Source of the DNA: a virus
DNA length: 23,846 nt
Direction: 5' to 3' (one strand)
IMG/VR virus record: IMGVR_UViG_3300044765_000025
Span: 1-23,846 of that record
This document shows, piece by piece, positions 1-8,172 of this stretch; positions within the stretch are counted from its first letter, which is position 1; each line of letters opens with the position of its first letter. The translations under genes were made by a program, and so were the position numbers. A model generated the notes under the pieces. The model was not told the DNA's origin. It saw nothing but the letters and a program-made list of their open reading frames with translations, and did not search any database.

Positions 1-2
1 TG

Positions 3-1283
3 TCGTGGTTGACGATGGGACTGTCTTGCGCGGTATGCCTATTCCGCCCACAGATCACTGTGGGGTGCGGATCCCGAAAAGAAGAGTACGTGGACGTCAT
101 CGGCGATCCGGATTCACTGTTTGAGAAGGCGCGAATATTCCTGGCCGGTCTGCCTGCGGAATTCCGCGGCGGTTGGCAGCGCGGCATCCACGCCTCATAC
201 ATGAAGATCCAGTTCCCGGAGACGGGATCGATCATGACTGGCGAGGCTGGCGACGGTATTGGCCGCGGCGGACGTTCGAGCTTCTACATCGTGGATGAGT
301 CGGCCTTCCTGGCTCGCCCGCAGTTGGTAGACGCATCGCTATCGGCTACGACGAACTGCCGCCAGGACATTTCGACACCGAACGGTCGAGGCAACTCATT
401 CGCTAACCGTCGCTTCAGCGGTAAGACCAAGGTTTTCACGTTCCACTGGCGCGACGATCCGCGCAAGGACGAGGCCTGGTACGAGAAGCAACGCCAGAAG
501 CTTGACCCGGTAACCCTGGCGCAGGAGATAGATATCGACTACGCAGCCTCAGTTGAGGGCGTGGTTATTCCATCCGCTTGGGTGCAGGCAGCGATTGATG
601 CCCACTTGAAGCTAGGCATTCCGATCACGGGAAGCTCTCGTGGCGCCCTGGACGTAGCGGATGAGGGCCTAGACAAGAATGCCTTTGCAGGCGGTCAAGG
701 CATCCTCTTGGATGTGCTGGAAGAATGGTCTGGCAAGGGCGGAGACATCTTCGACACAGTGCAGAAGGCTTTTCTGCTTTGCGACGCGAACGACTATCCA
801 TCGTTCGAGTATGACGCAGACGGGTTGGGCGCCGGTGCTCGTGGTGATGCCAGGGTGATCAATGAGGGGCGCAGGCAGCGTGGCGAGCCCTTGCGTAGGG
901 CTGAGCCGTTCCGAGGCTCTGGAGAGGTGCACGATCCCGATGGGGAGATGGTCCCGAAACGGAAGAACAAGGATCTCTTCCTGAACCGGAAGGCGCAGGG
1001 ATGGTGGTCACTCCGCCTTCGCTTCCAGCAGACCTACCGGGCTGTCGTTGAGGGGATGTCAGTCGATCCGGACAGCATCATCTCGATATCCAGCAAGCTG
1101 CCGAACCTCCAGAAGCTGATCATGGAGCTTTCCCAGCCGACCTACAGCATCAACGGTGTCGGAAAGATCGTGATCGACAAGGCACCTGAGGGCACGCGTT
1201 CTCCGAACCTGGCAGACGCTGTGATGATCCGTTTCAATCCTGGCGCCAGTGCGCTGGACATCTGGGCCAAACTCGCATCATGA
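3..1283 (+). CDS. Terminase large subunit (TerL), 5'-truncated by the window edge
   Basis: This is the DNA-packaging motor: an ATPase that pumps DNA into the prohead and a nuclease that cuts it. The frame is open to the window start, and its first codons read Ser-Trp-Leu-Thr, which fits the segment just after the Walker A motif, so the true start lies upstream; the TTG at 9 is probably internal. Walker B is visible as YIVDES near position 290, with the Asp-Glu pair. The RNase H-like nuclease domain shows LDVADEG near 650 and YDADGLGAG near 810, which supply its acidic residues. The stop overlaps the portal start by 4 bases (ATGA), so the two are probably translationally coupled. TerL followed by portal is the standard head-operon order. 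Confidence 0.93.
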   Translation, partial: SWLTMGLSCAVCLFRPQITVGCGSRKEEYVDVIGDPDSLFEKARIFLAGLPAEFRGGWQRGIHASYMKIQFPETGSIMTGEAGDGIGRGGRSSFYIVDESAFLARPQLVDASLSATTNCRQDISTPNGRGNSFANRRFSGKTKVFTFHWRDDPRKDEAWYEKQRQKLDPVTLAQEIDIDYAASVEGVVIPSAWVQAAIDAHLKLGIPITGSSRGALDVADEGLDKNAFAGGQGILLDVLEEWSGKGGDIFDTVQKAFLLCDANDYPSFEYDADGLGAGARGDARVINEGRRQRGEPLRRAEPFRGSGEVHDPDGEMVPKRKNKDLFLNRKAQGWWSLRLRFQQTYRAVVEGMSVDPDSIISISSKLPNLQKLIMELSQPTYSINGVGKIVIDKAPEGTRSPNLADAVMIRFNPGASALDIWAKLAS

Positions 1284-2767
1284 GCAAGAACCGGCAGCGA
1301 CGAAATCAGGCCGCGCGGGTTCAGGCGCAGGCGCAAGCCCAGTCGGGCAAGCGCTTCATGGTGGGCGATAGCTTCGCCAACTTCGAAGCGCGTGTCGGCA
1401 TCGGCACCAACAACCAGTCCGCGCAGGCGACCTACCAATTCGACTACATCAGCCGCAACCGCGTGCAGATGGAGGCGATGTACCGGTCGAGCTGGATCGT
1501 CGGCCAGGCGGTCGATGTGGTCGCGGAGGACATGACGCGCGCCGGCATCGACCTGAGCACGTCGCTGTCTCCGGAAGATCAGGAGGCATTGACCGGCGCC
1601 TTCGAGCGGATGCAGCTGTGGGACCGCCTCTGCGACAACATCAAGTGGTCACGCCTGTACGGCGGTTCGATCGCCGTGATGCTGATCGACGGGCAGGACC
1701 TGAAGACGCCTCTCCGGCTGGATTCGATCGCCAGGGACCAGTTCAAAGGCCTGATGGTCCTGGATCGCTGGCTCGTCCAGCCAACCTTGAACCAGCTTGT
1801 GAAGGAGTACGGGCCGAGCTTCGGCATGCCCGAGTTCTACGACGTGGTGGCGGATGGTATGGCGCTAACCCGCCAGCTTATCCACCACAGCCGCGTGATC
1901 CGCATGGACGGCGTCGATCTGCCGTACTGGCAGAAGATCGCTGAGAACCTCTGGGGCCAGTCGGTCATCGAGAGGCTGTTTGACCGTCTGGTGGCTTTCG
2001 ACAGCACGACCCAGGGAGCAGCCCAGCTCGTCTACAAGGCGCACCTGCGGACCATGTCCGTGGAGGGATTGCGCGAGATCATCGGCATGGGCGGCCCTCC
2101 GCTGGAGGGCCTGCTCAAGAACATCGAGATGATCCGTCGCTTCCAGAGTAACGAGGGGCTGACGCTTCTCGATGCCAAGGACAAGTTCGAGGCCCACCAA
2201 TATGCATTCTCCGGGCTGTCGGACCTGATGTTGCAGTTCGGCCAGCAGCTATCGGGCGCGCTGCAGATCCCGCTGGTACGCCTTTTCGGGCAGTCTCCCG
2301 CGGGCCTCAACTCGACCGGCAACGGCGAGATGAAGCAGTACCACGAGAACATCGCCCAGCAGCAGGAGCGCCGGCTTCGTCCTGGCGTGACAACGCTGTT
2401 GGAGGTTCTTTGCCGCTCCGAGCTCGGGAAGGCACCTCCCAAAGGCTTCAAGTTCGAGTTCAACTCCCTGGAGCAGATGTCCGACAAGGAGAAGGCGGAG
2501 ATCGGCGAGATCGTGACCCGGACGGTGCTATCGGCCGAAGAGGCAGGCCTCATCAGCCAGCAGACCGCTCTGAAGGAGCTGCGCCAGGCCAGCGAGGTAT
2601 CCGGCGTCTGGTCGAACATCACCGACGAACTGATCAACGCCGCGGAAGACGAGCTTCCAGACCTGAGCGAGACCCTACCCGATGCGAACGCTAACCAGGG
2701 ACCGCCGGAAGCAGCGCGGACAGGTGAGAGCGAGGAAGGCGGAGATCCAATACGCCGCGCAGCTTAG
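1280..2767 (+). CDS. Portal protein, DUF1073 family
   Basis: The 495-residue product is a phage portal of the DUF1073 type. Portals form the 12-subunit ring at one head vertex through which DNA enters and to which the tail joins. The family is recognised from an N-terminal segment with FDYISRNR, the RSSWIVGQAVDVVAEDMTRAG region around residues 70-90, and the VRLFGQSPAGLNSTGNGE stretch around residues 333-350. Length is normal for a stand-alone portal. It starts inside the terminase stop (ATGA) and its last 86 bases overlap the following head protein in another frame. Some DUF1073 proteins carry an extra C-terminal anti-CBASS domain; none is evident here. The C-terminus is acidic and low-complexity. 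Confidence 0.93.
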   Translation: MSKNRQRRNQAARVQAQAQAQSGKRFMVGDSFANFEARVGIGTNNQSAQATYQFDYISRNRVQMEAMYRSSWIVGQAVDVVAEDMTRAGIDLSTSLSPEDQEALTGAFERMQLWDRLCDNIKWSRLYGGSIAVMLIDGQDLKTPLRLDSIARDQFKGLMVLDRWLVQPTLNQLVKEYGPSFGMPEFYDVVADGMALTRQLIHHSRVIRMDGVDLPYWQKIAENLWGQSVIERLFDRLVAFDSTTQGAAQLVYKAHLRTMSVEGLREIIGMGGPPLEGLLKNIEMIRRFQSNEGLTLLDAKDKFEAHQYAFSGLSDLMLQFGQQLSGALQIPLVRLFGQSPAGLNSTGNGEMKQYHENIAQQQERRLRPGVTTLLEVLCRSELGKAPPKGFKFEFNSLEQMSDKEKAEIGEIVTRTVLSAEEAGLISQQTALKELRQASEVSGVWSNITDELINAAEDELPDLSETLPDANANQGPPEAARTGESEEGGDPIRRAA

Positions 2768-3425
2768 GCGGGTAGCTAGGCAGGTCGGGCAGATCATTGG
2801 CATGTTCACGCCGGGAGATACCTCGGCGGTTCCGACGATCTCCGACCTTCTGGGCCGCTACTCCGAGGCCTTGGAGGGCTGGGCCGTGAAGACGGCCAGC
2901 CGGATGCTGGAGGACGTCAACCGACGCGATCGGCAGAGCTGGCAAGAGCTGGCCGCAGAGATGTCGCACAGCCTACAGCAGGAGATCCGCACCGCGCCCA
3001 CGGGCATTGAGATGCAGCGCCTGCTGGACGAGCAGGTCACGCTGATCAAGTCACTTCCACTGGACGCCGCAAAGCGGGTGCACGAACTGACGTTGAAGGG
3101 CCTGGAGGATTCCACCCGGGCTAGCGAGATTGCCAAGGAGATCGCTCGGTCCGGCGAGGTCACGGCCAGCCGGGCGAACCTGATCGCCAGGACGGAGGTT
3201 GCCCGTAGCGCCTCCGTGTTGACCCAGGCGCGCGCCCAGCATGTTGGCTCAGAGGGCTACATCTGGCGCACCTCTGGCGACAGCGATGTCCGCCACAGCC
3301 ACAAAGAGATGAACGGAAAGTTCGTCCGGTGGGATTCGCCGCCGACGCTTTCCGATGGCACCACTACGCACGCCGGGCAGATCTACAACTGCCGGTGCTG
3401 GCCCGAACCTGTATTGCCGGAATAG
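2682..3425 (+). CDS. Head morphogenesis protein, Mu F / SPP1 gp7-like
   Basis: This 247-residue minor head protein follows the portal, as in most phages with this family. The diagnostic part is the C-terminal F-like domain, about residues 165-245: LIARTEVARSASVLTQAR, then a DSDVRHSH motif, and finally a short IYNCRCWPEP segment with the paired cysteines typical of the family. The N-terminus is strongly basic. The ATG at 2682 is chosen because the basic RKAE-YA-QLRRVARQVG segment, which is family-like, starts close to it; this gives a long overlap with the portal, so a slightly later start is possible. Homologues are injected or internal head proteins needed for assembly or DNA entry; the precise role here is inferred. 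Confidence 0.88.
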   Translation: MRTLTRDRRKQRGQVRARKAEIQYAAQLRRVARQVGQIIGMFTPGDTSAVPTISDLLGRYSEALEGWAVKTASRMLEDVNRRDRQSWQELAAEMSHSLQQEIRTAPTGIEMQRLLDEQVTLIKSLPLDAAKRVHELTLKGLEDSTRASEIAKEIARSGEVTASRANLIARTEVARSASVLTQARAQHVGSEGYIWRTSGDSDVRHSHKEMNGKFVRWDSPPTLSDGTTTHAGQIYNCRCWPEPVLPE

Positions 3426-3428
3426 ACC

Positions 3429-3602
3429 ATGGCCACCGCTACTGTGAACATCACCATCCGCGTGCGCTGGTGGCTGAAGCCGTACGTGTTCGCTCTCGTC
3501 TTGACTAACGCATGGTTCGGATTCGTACCGAGTGATGCTCATATCGAGCGTTTGGCAAGGCTCGCAACGAAGATTCGGATCGGTGAACTGCAATGCCACT
3601 GA
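3429..3602 (+). CDS. Small single-pass membrane protein (57 aa), unknown function
   Basis: A short ORF fills the gap between the F-like head protein and the protease gene. It begins three bases after the upstream stop and overlaps the downstream start by 10 bases, the spacing expected of a real gene in this packed operon. The product has a basic amphipathic start ending RVRWWLKPY, a hydrophobic stretch of about 17 residues (YVFALVLTNAWFGFVP), and a basic C-terminal helix. I recall similarly built miniproteins, with an R-W-W-L-K/R-P-Y motif, at this place in related phages, but know no function. A single membrane span suggests the inner membrane. Holin-like or superinfection roles are conceivable but unsupported. 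Confidence 0.6.
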   Translation: MATATVNITIRVRWWLKPYVFALVLTNAWFGFVPSDAHIERLARLATKIRIGELQCH

Positions 3603-5017
3603 AGAAAGGCAGCTCCCGCGAGGTCATCGAGGCCAATATCGCGGATCTTATCAAGGCCGGCCACGAGCCTGATCAGGCCGCAGCCATCGCCTATAAGGAG
3701 GCGCGGAAGACCACGGATTTCGATGGGGCCGGACGGTCCAGGTACTACACCGTCAACCGACTTGGTCCGAAGCGGTCGCTCACCCCCGAAGGCTACCTTC
3801 TGTGCGAGGGCGTACCAGTCGCCCGGACGGGCGAAATGCTCTACGCCGAAGGTGAGATCGCCGGCGAAGACGGCGAGATGATCAAGGGCGACCAAGACGG
3901 GTTGATCCGCGTCAGCCGTGGCCCCGAGGAACTGTTCCGACCTGAAACGCTTGCCAGCTTCGAGGGCAAGCCTGTGACGCTCAGTCACCCCGACGAGTTC
4001 GTCACTCCAGAGAACATCCGGCAGTACCAGGTCGGCACCATGGCCAATGTCCGTCAGGGCCAGGGCATGGAAATGGACCTGATGCTCGCCGACCTGCTGA
4101 TTACTGACGCCAAGGCCATCAAGGCAGTCCAAGAGGACGGCATCGAAGAGGTCAGCAACGGCTATGAGGCCGATTACCAGCAGCAAGAACCGGGGCGCGC
4201 GGACCAGCGCAACATCCTAGGCAACCACGTCGCACTGGTTGAACGAGGCCGCTGCGGCCCGCGGTGCGCAATCGGAGACGAAGCAATGGCAAAGACCACC
4301 AAGAAATCCAAGGTCAAGGACTTCCTGATGCGCGCCTTCAAGGCGAAGGACGCCGACGAAGTCGAGAAGCTGGCCGAAGAGGCGGAATCCATGGACGAGG
4401 AGTCCGAGGAAGAGCGTGAGGCCCGCGAGCGCGAGGAGAAGGACAAGAAGACCGAGGACACCCTCAAGAAGGTCCTGGACAAGCTGGCCGCCATCGACGA
4501 GCGGCTGGACAAGATGGAGTCCAAGAAGGAAGAGGAGGACGAGGGCAAGACCAAGGATGGTGGCGATCTCACCGAGCCGGAAACCGCCGAGAAGCTGGAC
4601 GAGGCCGGCGTGAAGCTCTACACAGGCGACGCGGCCAAGAACATCCCCTCGCTTGCCGAGATCCTGTCCCCGGGCATCAAGCTCCCTACCTTCGACGCCA
4701 AGACCACGGACGCTCAGCGTGCCGCGGCGCTCTGCAAGTGCCAGCGGAAGGCCTTGGATGCGGCCTATCAGACCGAAGCCGGCCGCGAGGCGATTACCCC
4801 CTTCCTTGGCGGTCACGAGGCGAACTTCGCCAAGATGCCGGCCTCCATGGTCAACGCCGCTTTCATGGGCGCCGCCGCGCTGATGAAGGCCCGCAACAAC
4901 GACGCCACCGTTCGTACCAGCATCACCACCCGCGACTTCGGCCGCACGGTCGATGTCGCCTCCATGAACACCAAGAACCGGGAGTTCTGGGCCAAGCGCT
5001 CGGGCAACCATCACTGA
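3593..5017 (+). CDS. DUF2213 prohead protease with C-terminal scaffold-like region
   Basis: The 474-residue product opens with the MPLKKGSS...A-AIAYKEAR helix common in this family. A DUF2213 domain follows at about residues 50-225, with TLSHPDEFVTPENIRQYQVG and EVSNGYEADYQ as landmarks. DUF2213 proteins stand where the prohead maturation protease stands in other phages and are thought to cleave scaffold and capsid. From about residue 232 the sequence becomes a highly charged Lys/Glu coiled coil (to about 340), then an alanine-rich helical tail, as in scaffolding proteins. An in-frame ATG with a good ribosome binding site lies exactly at the domain junction. The gene lies between the portal-linked genes and the decoration and capsid genes, as expected. 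The catalytic residues cannot be assigned by eye. Confidence 0.85.
   Translation: MPLKKGSSREVIEANIADLIKAGHEPDQAAAIAYKEARKTTDFDGAGRSRYYTVNRLGPKRSLTPEGYLLCEGVPVARTGEMLYAEGEIAGEDGEMIKGDQDGLIRVSRGPEELFRPETLASFEGKPVTLSHPDEFVTPENIRQYQVGTMANVRQGQGMEMDLMLADLLITDAKAIKAVQEDGIEEVSNGYEADYQQQEPGRADQRNILGNHVALVERGRCGPRCAIGDEAMAKTTKKSKVKDFLMRAFKAKDADEVEKLAEEAESMDEESEEEREAREREEKDKKTEDTLKKVLDKLAAIDERLDKMESKKEEEDEGKTKDGGDLTEPETAEKLDEAGVKLYTGDAAKNIPSLAEILSPGIKLPTFDAKTTDAQRAAALCKCQRKALDAAYQTEAGREAITPFLGGHEANFAKMPASMVNAAFMGAAALMKARNNDATVRTSITTRDFGRTVDVASMNTKNREFWAKRSGNHH
4274..4288 (+). promoter_or_regulatory. Internal ribosome binding site and in-frame start for a nested scaffold
   Basis: GGAGA at 4274-4278 is followed after 7 bases by ATG at 4286, in the same frame as the DUF2213 gene. 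Initiation here would give a separate 243-residue protein made only of the charged coiled coil and helical tail. This mirrors lambda, where scaffold Nu3 is translated from inside protease gene C. The site and frame are seen directly; its use is inferred. Confidence 0.55.
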
Positions 5018-5029
5018 GGAGAAGGACAC

Positions 5030-5518
5030 ATGTCCAATGCTTATCTGTACCGCATGCCGTCCGGTATCCCGGGCGATGTGAGCCGAAAGCTCGAGTCCAC
5101 CGTCGAGTCGCAGATCTTCGACTCCACCAACCCGTTCTCCGCCTATGGCCTGTTCGGCAAGCTGGTGAGCGGCAAGTTCGTGCCGGTTGGCGCCGGCGAT
5201 ACTGCGGCGGCCGTGTACGGCATCTTGGTGCGCCCGTTCCCGACCCAGAGCGCCCAGGAGCCGCTGGGCACCGCGACCCCGCCGACCACCGGCATCGCGA
5301 ACGCGCTGCGCCGTGGCTACATCACCGTGAAGAACAACGCCGGCAGCCCGACCAATGGCGGCCAGGTCTACGTGCGCGTCGCTGCCGCTGCGGCCGGCAA
5401 GCCCATCGGTGGTATCGAGGCGGCGGCCGACAGCACCAACACCATCGCCATCACCGGCTGCATCTTCACCAACGCCGGCGACGCCAACGGCAACGTCGAG
5501 ATCGCCTACAACATCTGA
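5030..5518 (+). CDS. Head decoration / structural cement protein
   Basis: This 162-residue protein is preceded by a strong ribosome binding site (GAGGAGAAGG) and sits just upstream of the major capsid gene, the usual place for the head-stabilising protein. It opens with AYLYRMPSGIPGDVSR, a pattern I associate with the gp24-like structural cement or DUF2190-like group. The rest is a beta-rich, Gly/Ala-rich domain without signal peptide or membrane segment. Such proteins are made in hundreds of copies and sit on the capsid surface at three-fold or quasi-three-fold axes. A terminator follows directly. Family placement is by resemblance and position only. Confidence 0.75.
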   Translation: MSNAYLYRMPSGIPGDVSRKLESTVESQIFDSTNPFSAYGLFGKLVSGKFVPVGAGDTAAAVYGILVRPFPTQSAQEPLGTATPPTTGIANALRRGYITVKNNAGSPTNGGQVYVRVAAAAAGKPIGGIEAAADSTNTIAITGCIFTNAGDANGNVEIAYNI

Positions 5519-5545
5519 TCCCACCCACAAAGCAGCCACGCACTG

Positions 5546-5569
5546 AAACCGCCTTCGGGCGGTTTTTTT
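5546..5569 (+). terminator. Rho-independent terminator between decoration and capsid genes
   Basis: An 8-bp stem (AAACCGCC / GGCGGTTT) closed by a TTCG tetraloop runs straight into a T tract, giving seven consecutive T residues. It lies 28 bases after the decoration stop and 27 bases before the major capsid start, which leaves no room for a promoter between hairpin and capsid gene. Confidence 0.88.
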
Positions 5570-5595
5570 GTGGGCGCGTTTCGGAGACCAAACAC

Positions 5596-6609
5596 ATGAG
5601 TCAACTGATCCTCCCGCGCTCCGTGAAGCGCGCCTATACCCGCGACAACGGTCTGATGACCTTCGATCGCCAGACGATCGACAGCGCCGGCGCCTTCCTC
5701 GTCGGCGAGCTGGAACGCCTGGACCAGCGCCTGCACGAGCCGCTGGCTTCGGTCACCTGGTCGCGTGACATCGACCTGCGGTCGGACGTGTCGATCGCCG
5801 ATGAGGTGTCGAGCTTCACCAATTCGAGCTTCGCCGCGGCCGGCGGTGCCTCTCCCAACGGCAAGAGCTGGATCGGCAAGGATGCGACCGCCATCCAGGG
5901 CATCGCGCTGGACATCGGCAAGACCGCCAATCCCCTGACCCTCTGGGGCATGGAGCTTGGCTGGACGCTGCCTGAGCTGGCCTCCGCTCAGAAGCTTGGC
6001 CGTCCCGTCGACCAGCAGAAGTACTCGGGCATGCAGCTCAAGTACAACATGGATGTCGATGAGCAGGTCTACATCGGCGATGGCCAGCTCGGGGTCTTCG
6101 GCCTGGTCAACTCGCCGCTCGTTACGGCCACCAACGTGGTCAACGGCGCCGGCGGATCGCCCTTGTGGTCCCAGAAGACGCCGGACGAGATCCTGGCCGA
6201 CGTCAACACGGTGCTGACCAACGCCTGGACCTCTTCGGCGTACGCCGTCGTCCCGGGCAAGCTGCTGCTGCCCCCGACGAAGTTCGCGTACATCAACAGC
6301 CAGAAGGTGAGCTCGGCGGGCAACATCTCGATCCTCCAGTTCCTGAAGGACAACTCGCTGTCCAATGCGATCAACGGCCGTCCGCTGGACATCCAGCCCT
6401 GCAAGTGGCTGACCGGCCGCGGCGCCGGCGGCACGGACCGCATGGTGGCCTACACCCAGGAAGAGGATCGCGTCCGCTTCCCGCTGGTCCCGCTCCAGCG
6501 TACCCCGCTGGAATACCGCGGCATCACGCAGCTCACCTACTACTACGGCCGCCTGGGCGTGGTGGAGTGGGTCTATCCGGAAACGGCCCAGTACGCGGAC
6601 GGGATCTGA
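5596..6609 (+). CDS. Major capsid protein, DUF2184 family
   Basis: The 337-residue shell protein is recognised as DUF2184, a HK97-fold capsid group, from its N-terminal segment (RDNGLMTFDRQTIDSAGAFL), the WSRDIDL and TNSSFAAAGG region, and the C-terminal YRGITQLTYYYGRLGVVEW segment. The same frame is open far upstream, but ATG 5596 is the proper start because it is preceded by GGAG at 5583-5586 and by a terminator. That gives a normal family length. Hundreds of copies form the icosahedral head. The neighbours, decoration protein before and STY1053-like and DUF4054 proteins after, are the usual ones. The location right behind a terminator hairpin is odd for such a highly expressed gene. Confidence 0.92.
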   Translation: MSQLILPRSVKRAYTRDNGLMTFDRQTIDSAGAFLVGELERLDQRLHEPLASVTWSRDIDLRSDVSIADEVSSFTNSSFAAAGGASPNGKSWIGKDATAIQGIALDIGKTANPLTLWGMELGWTLPELASAQKLGRPVDQQKYSGMQLKYNMDVDEQVYIGDGQLGVFGLVNSPLVTATNVVNGAGGSPLWSQKTPDEILADVNTVLTNAWTSSAYAVVPGKLLLPPTKFAYINSQKVSSAGNISILQFLKDNSLSNAINGRPLDIQPCKWLTGRGAGGTDRMVAYTQEEDRVRFPLVPLQRTPLEYRGITQLTYYYGRLGVVEWVYPETAQYADGI

Positions 6610-6611
6610 CC

Positions 6612-6911
6612 ATGGCCAGCAAGCTCGTCAACATCGTCAAGGCTTTCACGCTCACCCTCGTTCGCGATGGTGAGCAGGTCATTCAGAAGATCGAGGCCGG
6701 TATCCAGCGCCTGGAGTCCGACATTGCCGATCACTGGTACACCAAGGCACACTCGGCCGACGTGCCCAAGGGCGTGACCAAGACCGACGCCGAGCTCCAG
6801 GCCGAAGCCGACGCCGAAGAGCTGGCGAAGATGGAAGCCGAAGAGAAGGCCGCCGCCGAGGCCAAGGCGAAAGCCGACGTCGAAGCCGCGAAGGGCAACA
6901 AGAAGAACTGA
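6612..6911 (+). CDS. STY1053-like phage protein
   Basis: The 99-residue product begins 3 bases after the capsid stop. Residues 5-45 (ending ESDIADHWYTKAHS) fit the small STY1053 phage family, which commonly follows DUF2184 capsid genes: a beta-rich segment of the form F-L-L-R-DG, then a short helix and a W-Y/F-K-AH ending. The remaining half is a low-complexity Ala/Glu/Lys helix ending in basic residues. The biochemical function of the family is not known to me; a head-associated role is inferred from position. The frame is open much further upstream within the capsid gene, so the start is set by operon spacing. Confidence 0.72.
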   Translation: MASKLVNIVKAFTLTLVRDGEQVIQKIEAGIQRLESDIADHWYTKAHSADVPKGVTKTDAELQAEADAEELAKMEAEEKAAAEAKAKADVEAAKGNKKN

Positions 6912-6913
6912 CC

Positions 6914-7312
6914 ATGACCGTCACCGCCACCCAGCTACGACAAGACTTCCCGGAGTTCTCGGATACCACGGTGTACCCGGACTCTGCGGTCAACCTCTGG
7001 CTGGGTGTCGCGGCGGTCTCCCTCCCGGAAGACCGGTGGGGAGCATGGTGGGTGCTTGGACAGGAGCTATTCGCCGCTCACCACCTCGTCCTGGCCGCTC
7101 AGGCTAGTCAGGACGCGGCGGACGGCAGCACGCCAGGAGAAGTCACTGGACCCACAACGGCGAAGGCCGTGGACAAGGTCTCGGTCGGCTATGACGCCGG
7201 CGCGGTGACCCTGACGGACGGTGGCTTCTGGAACATGACGCGGTACGGCGTTCAGTTCCTCCAGTTCGCACGCATGGTGGGTGCCGGGGGTATTCAGTTC
7301 GGAGGCTGCTGA
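6914..7312 (+). CDS. DUF4054 head-tail connector protein
   Basis: The 132-residue protein starts with the T-A-TQLRQDFPEFSD pattern typical of DUF4054. It is largely helical, continuing with a segment like WWVLGQELFAAHHLVLAAQ and a C-terminal GGFWNMTRYGVQFLQFAR. It is built like the adaptor (gp6/gp15-like) proteins that dock under the portal. Position right after capsid genes and before the tail-completion genes agrees with an adaptor role at the head-tail joint. Its stop overlaps the next start (TGATG), so translation is probably coupled. Confidence 0.8.
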   Translation: MTVTATQLRQDFPEFSDTTVYPDSAVNLWLGVAAVSLPEDRWGAWWVLGQELFAAHHLVLAAQASQDAADGSTPGEVTGPTTAKAVDKVSVGYDAGAVTLTDGGFWNMTRYGVQFLQFARMVGAGGIQFGGC

Positions 7313-7791
7313 TGGGCGTCAAGGTCACCAAGGACGAGTTGCAGAAGGTCTTACGATCGATCCAGCAGCTTGCGTCCGAAGAGGTCCTTGTCGGTATCCC
7401 GGCCAGCACGACCGAACGCCAGGACGGCGAGGCGATCAACAACGCCACCATTGGCTACATCCAGGAGAACGGCTCACCGGTGAACAACCTGCCGGCGCGT
7501 CCCTTCCTGGTTCCTGGCGTACAGCACGCTATTCCGGACGCCACGGCACAGCTCAAGAAAGGCGCTCAAGAGGCCCTGAGCGGTGACGCTGAGGCGGCCA
7601 ACAAGCGCATGCATGCTGCCGGGATCGTGGCTCAGAACGCCGTGCGCAGCCACATCAACTCAGGTGTTCCGCCGCCGCTCGCGGAGGCCACCCTTGAGGC
7701 GAGGCGTCGGCGTGGACGCACCGGCGAGGTTCCGCTCATCGACACGGGCCAGCTCAGAAACTCGATCACCTACGTCATCCGAAAGGTCTAA
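7312..7791 (+). CDS. HK97 gp10-like / tail completion protein
   Basis: The 159-residue protein resembles the neck and virion-morphogenesis group that includes HK97 gp10-like proteins. It has a GYIQENGSP segment and a NLPARPFLVPG motif, which is very characteristic, then an alanine-rich helix, and a C-terminal LIDTGQLRNSITYVIRK ending, also typical. These proteins help to finish the head-tail joint or the tail end facing the head. It overlaps the stop of the DUF4054 gene by one base. Assignment is by these motifs and gene order; the exact place in the particle is inferred. Confidence 0.78.
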   Translation: MGVKVTKDELQKVLRSIQQLASEEVLVGIPASTTERQDGEAINNATIGYIQENGSPVNNLPARPFLVPGVQHAIPDATAQLKKGAQEALSGDAEAANKRMHAAGIVAQNAVRSHINSGVPPPLAEATLEARRRRGRTGEVPLIDTGQLRNSITYVIRKV

Positions 7792-7794
7792 GCC

Positions 7795-8169
7795 ATGCCC
7801 CGCCTCAACGTGACTCGCGTGTTGTTCTCGCGCGAGTTTGTCGATCGTTCGTTGGTCTGCCGGCGCAACGTGCAGGTGGTGGGTGACGACGGGCGAGCTG
7901 TGGATACGCCGACCGATACCCCTTTCGCTGGCGTGGTCACCAACGATCAAGGCGACATCCTCAAGCGGTTGCCCGAGGGTTCTTACGTCACTGGATCGAT
8001 CATGGTCCATTCCAAGTTTCCCCTGGTCGCCGGTAAGGATGGTCTGAACGCCGATCAGTTGAGCTGGAAAGGTGATTGGTACACGGTCATCAACGTCTCG
8101 GACTGGACGACCTACGGCGAAGGCTTCACAGCAGCCATCTGCGCTCCCATCAAGCTTTCAGGCGGTTGA
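7795..8169 (+). CDS. Putative head-closure / neck protein
   Basis: I do not place this 124-residue protein in a named family with confidence. It is beta-rich, with a C-terminal segment around residues 83-115 (DQLSWKGDWYTVINVSDW, then YGEGFTAAIC) that resembles small head-closure proteins of tailed phages, where a W-x-G-x-x-Y-x-V segment is common. It lies between the gp10-like and tail-terminator genes, where a stopper or closure protein is expected. No membrane segment or signal peptide is present. Start ATG 7795 is 3 bases after the preceding stop. Confidence 0.62.
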   Translation: MPRLNVTRVLFSREFVDRSLVCRRNVQVVGDDGRAVDTPTDTPFAGVVTNDQGDILKRLPEGSYVTGSIMVHSKFPLVAGKDGLNADQLSWKGDWYTVINVSDWTTYGEGFTAAICAPIKLSGG

Positions 8170-8172
8170 TCC

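Noticed and set aside
1280-2767. Possible anti-CBASS (Acb1) function, because DUF1073 is sometimes labelled Acb1-like
   Set aside because: Length and content fit a stand-alone portal; I see no additional C-terminal phosphodiesterase domain with paired His-x-Thr/Ser motifs.
4217-5539. 440-residue - strand open frame across the protease and decoration genes
   Set aside because: A long antisense frame typical of GC-rich coding DNA; repetitive Gly/Val/Leu/His composition, and the + strand genes are well supported.
4738-5595. Upstream extension of the capsid frame (open from 4738)
   Set aside because: It runs through the protease and decoration genes in another frame with low-complexity content; ATG 5596 with its SD gives the proper family length.
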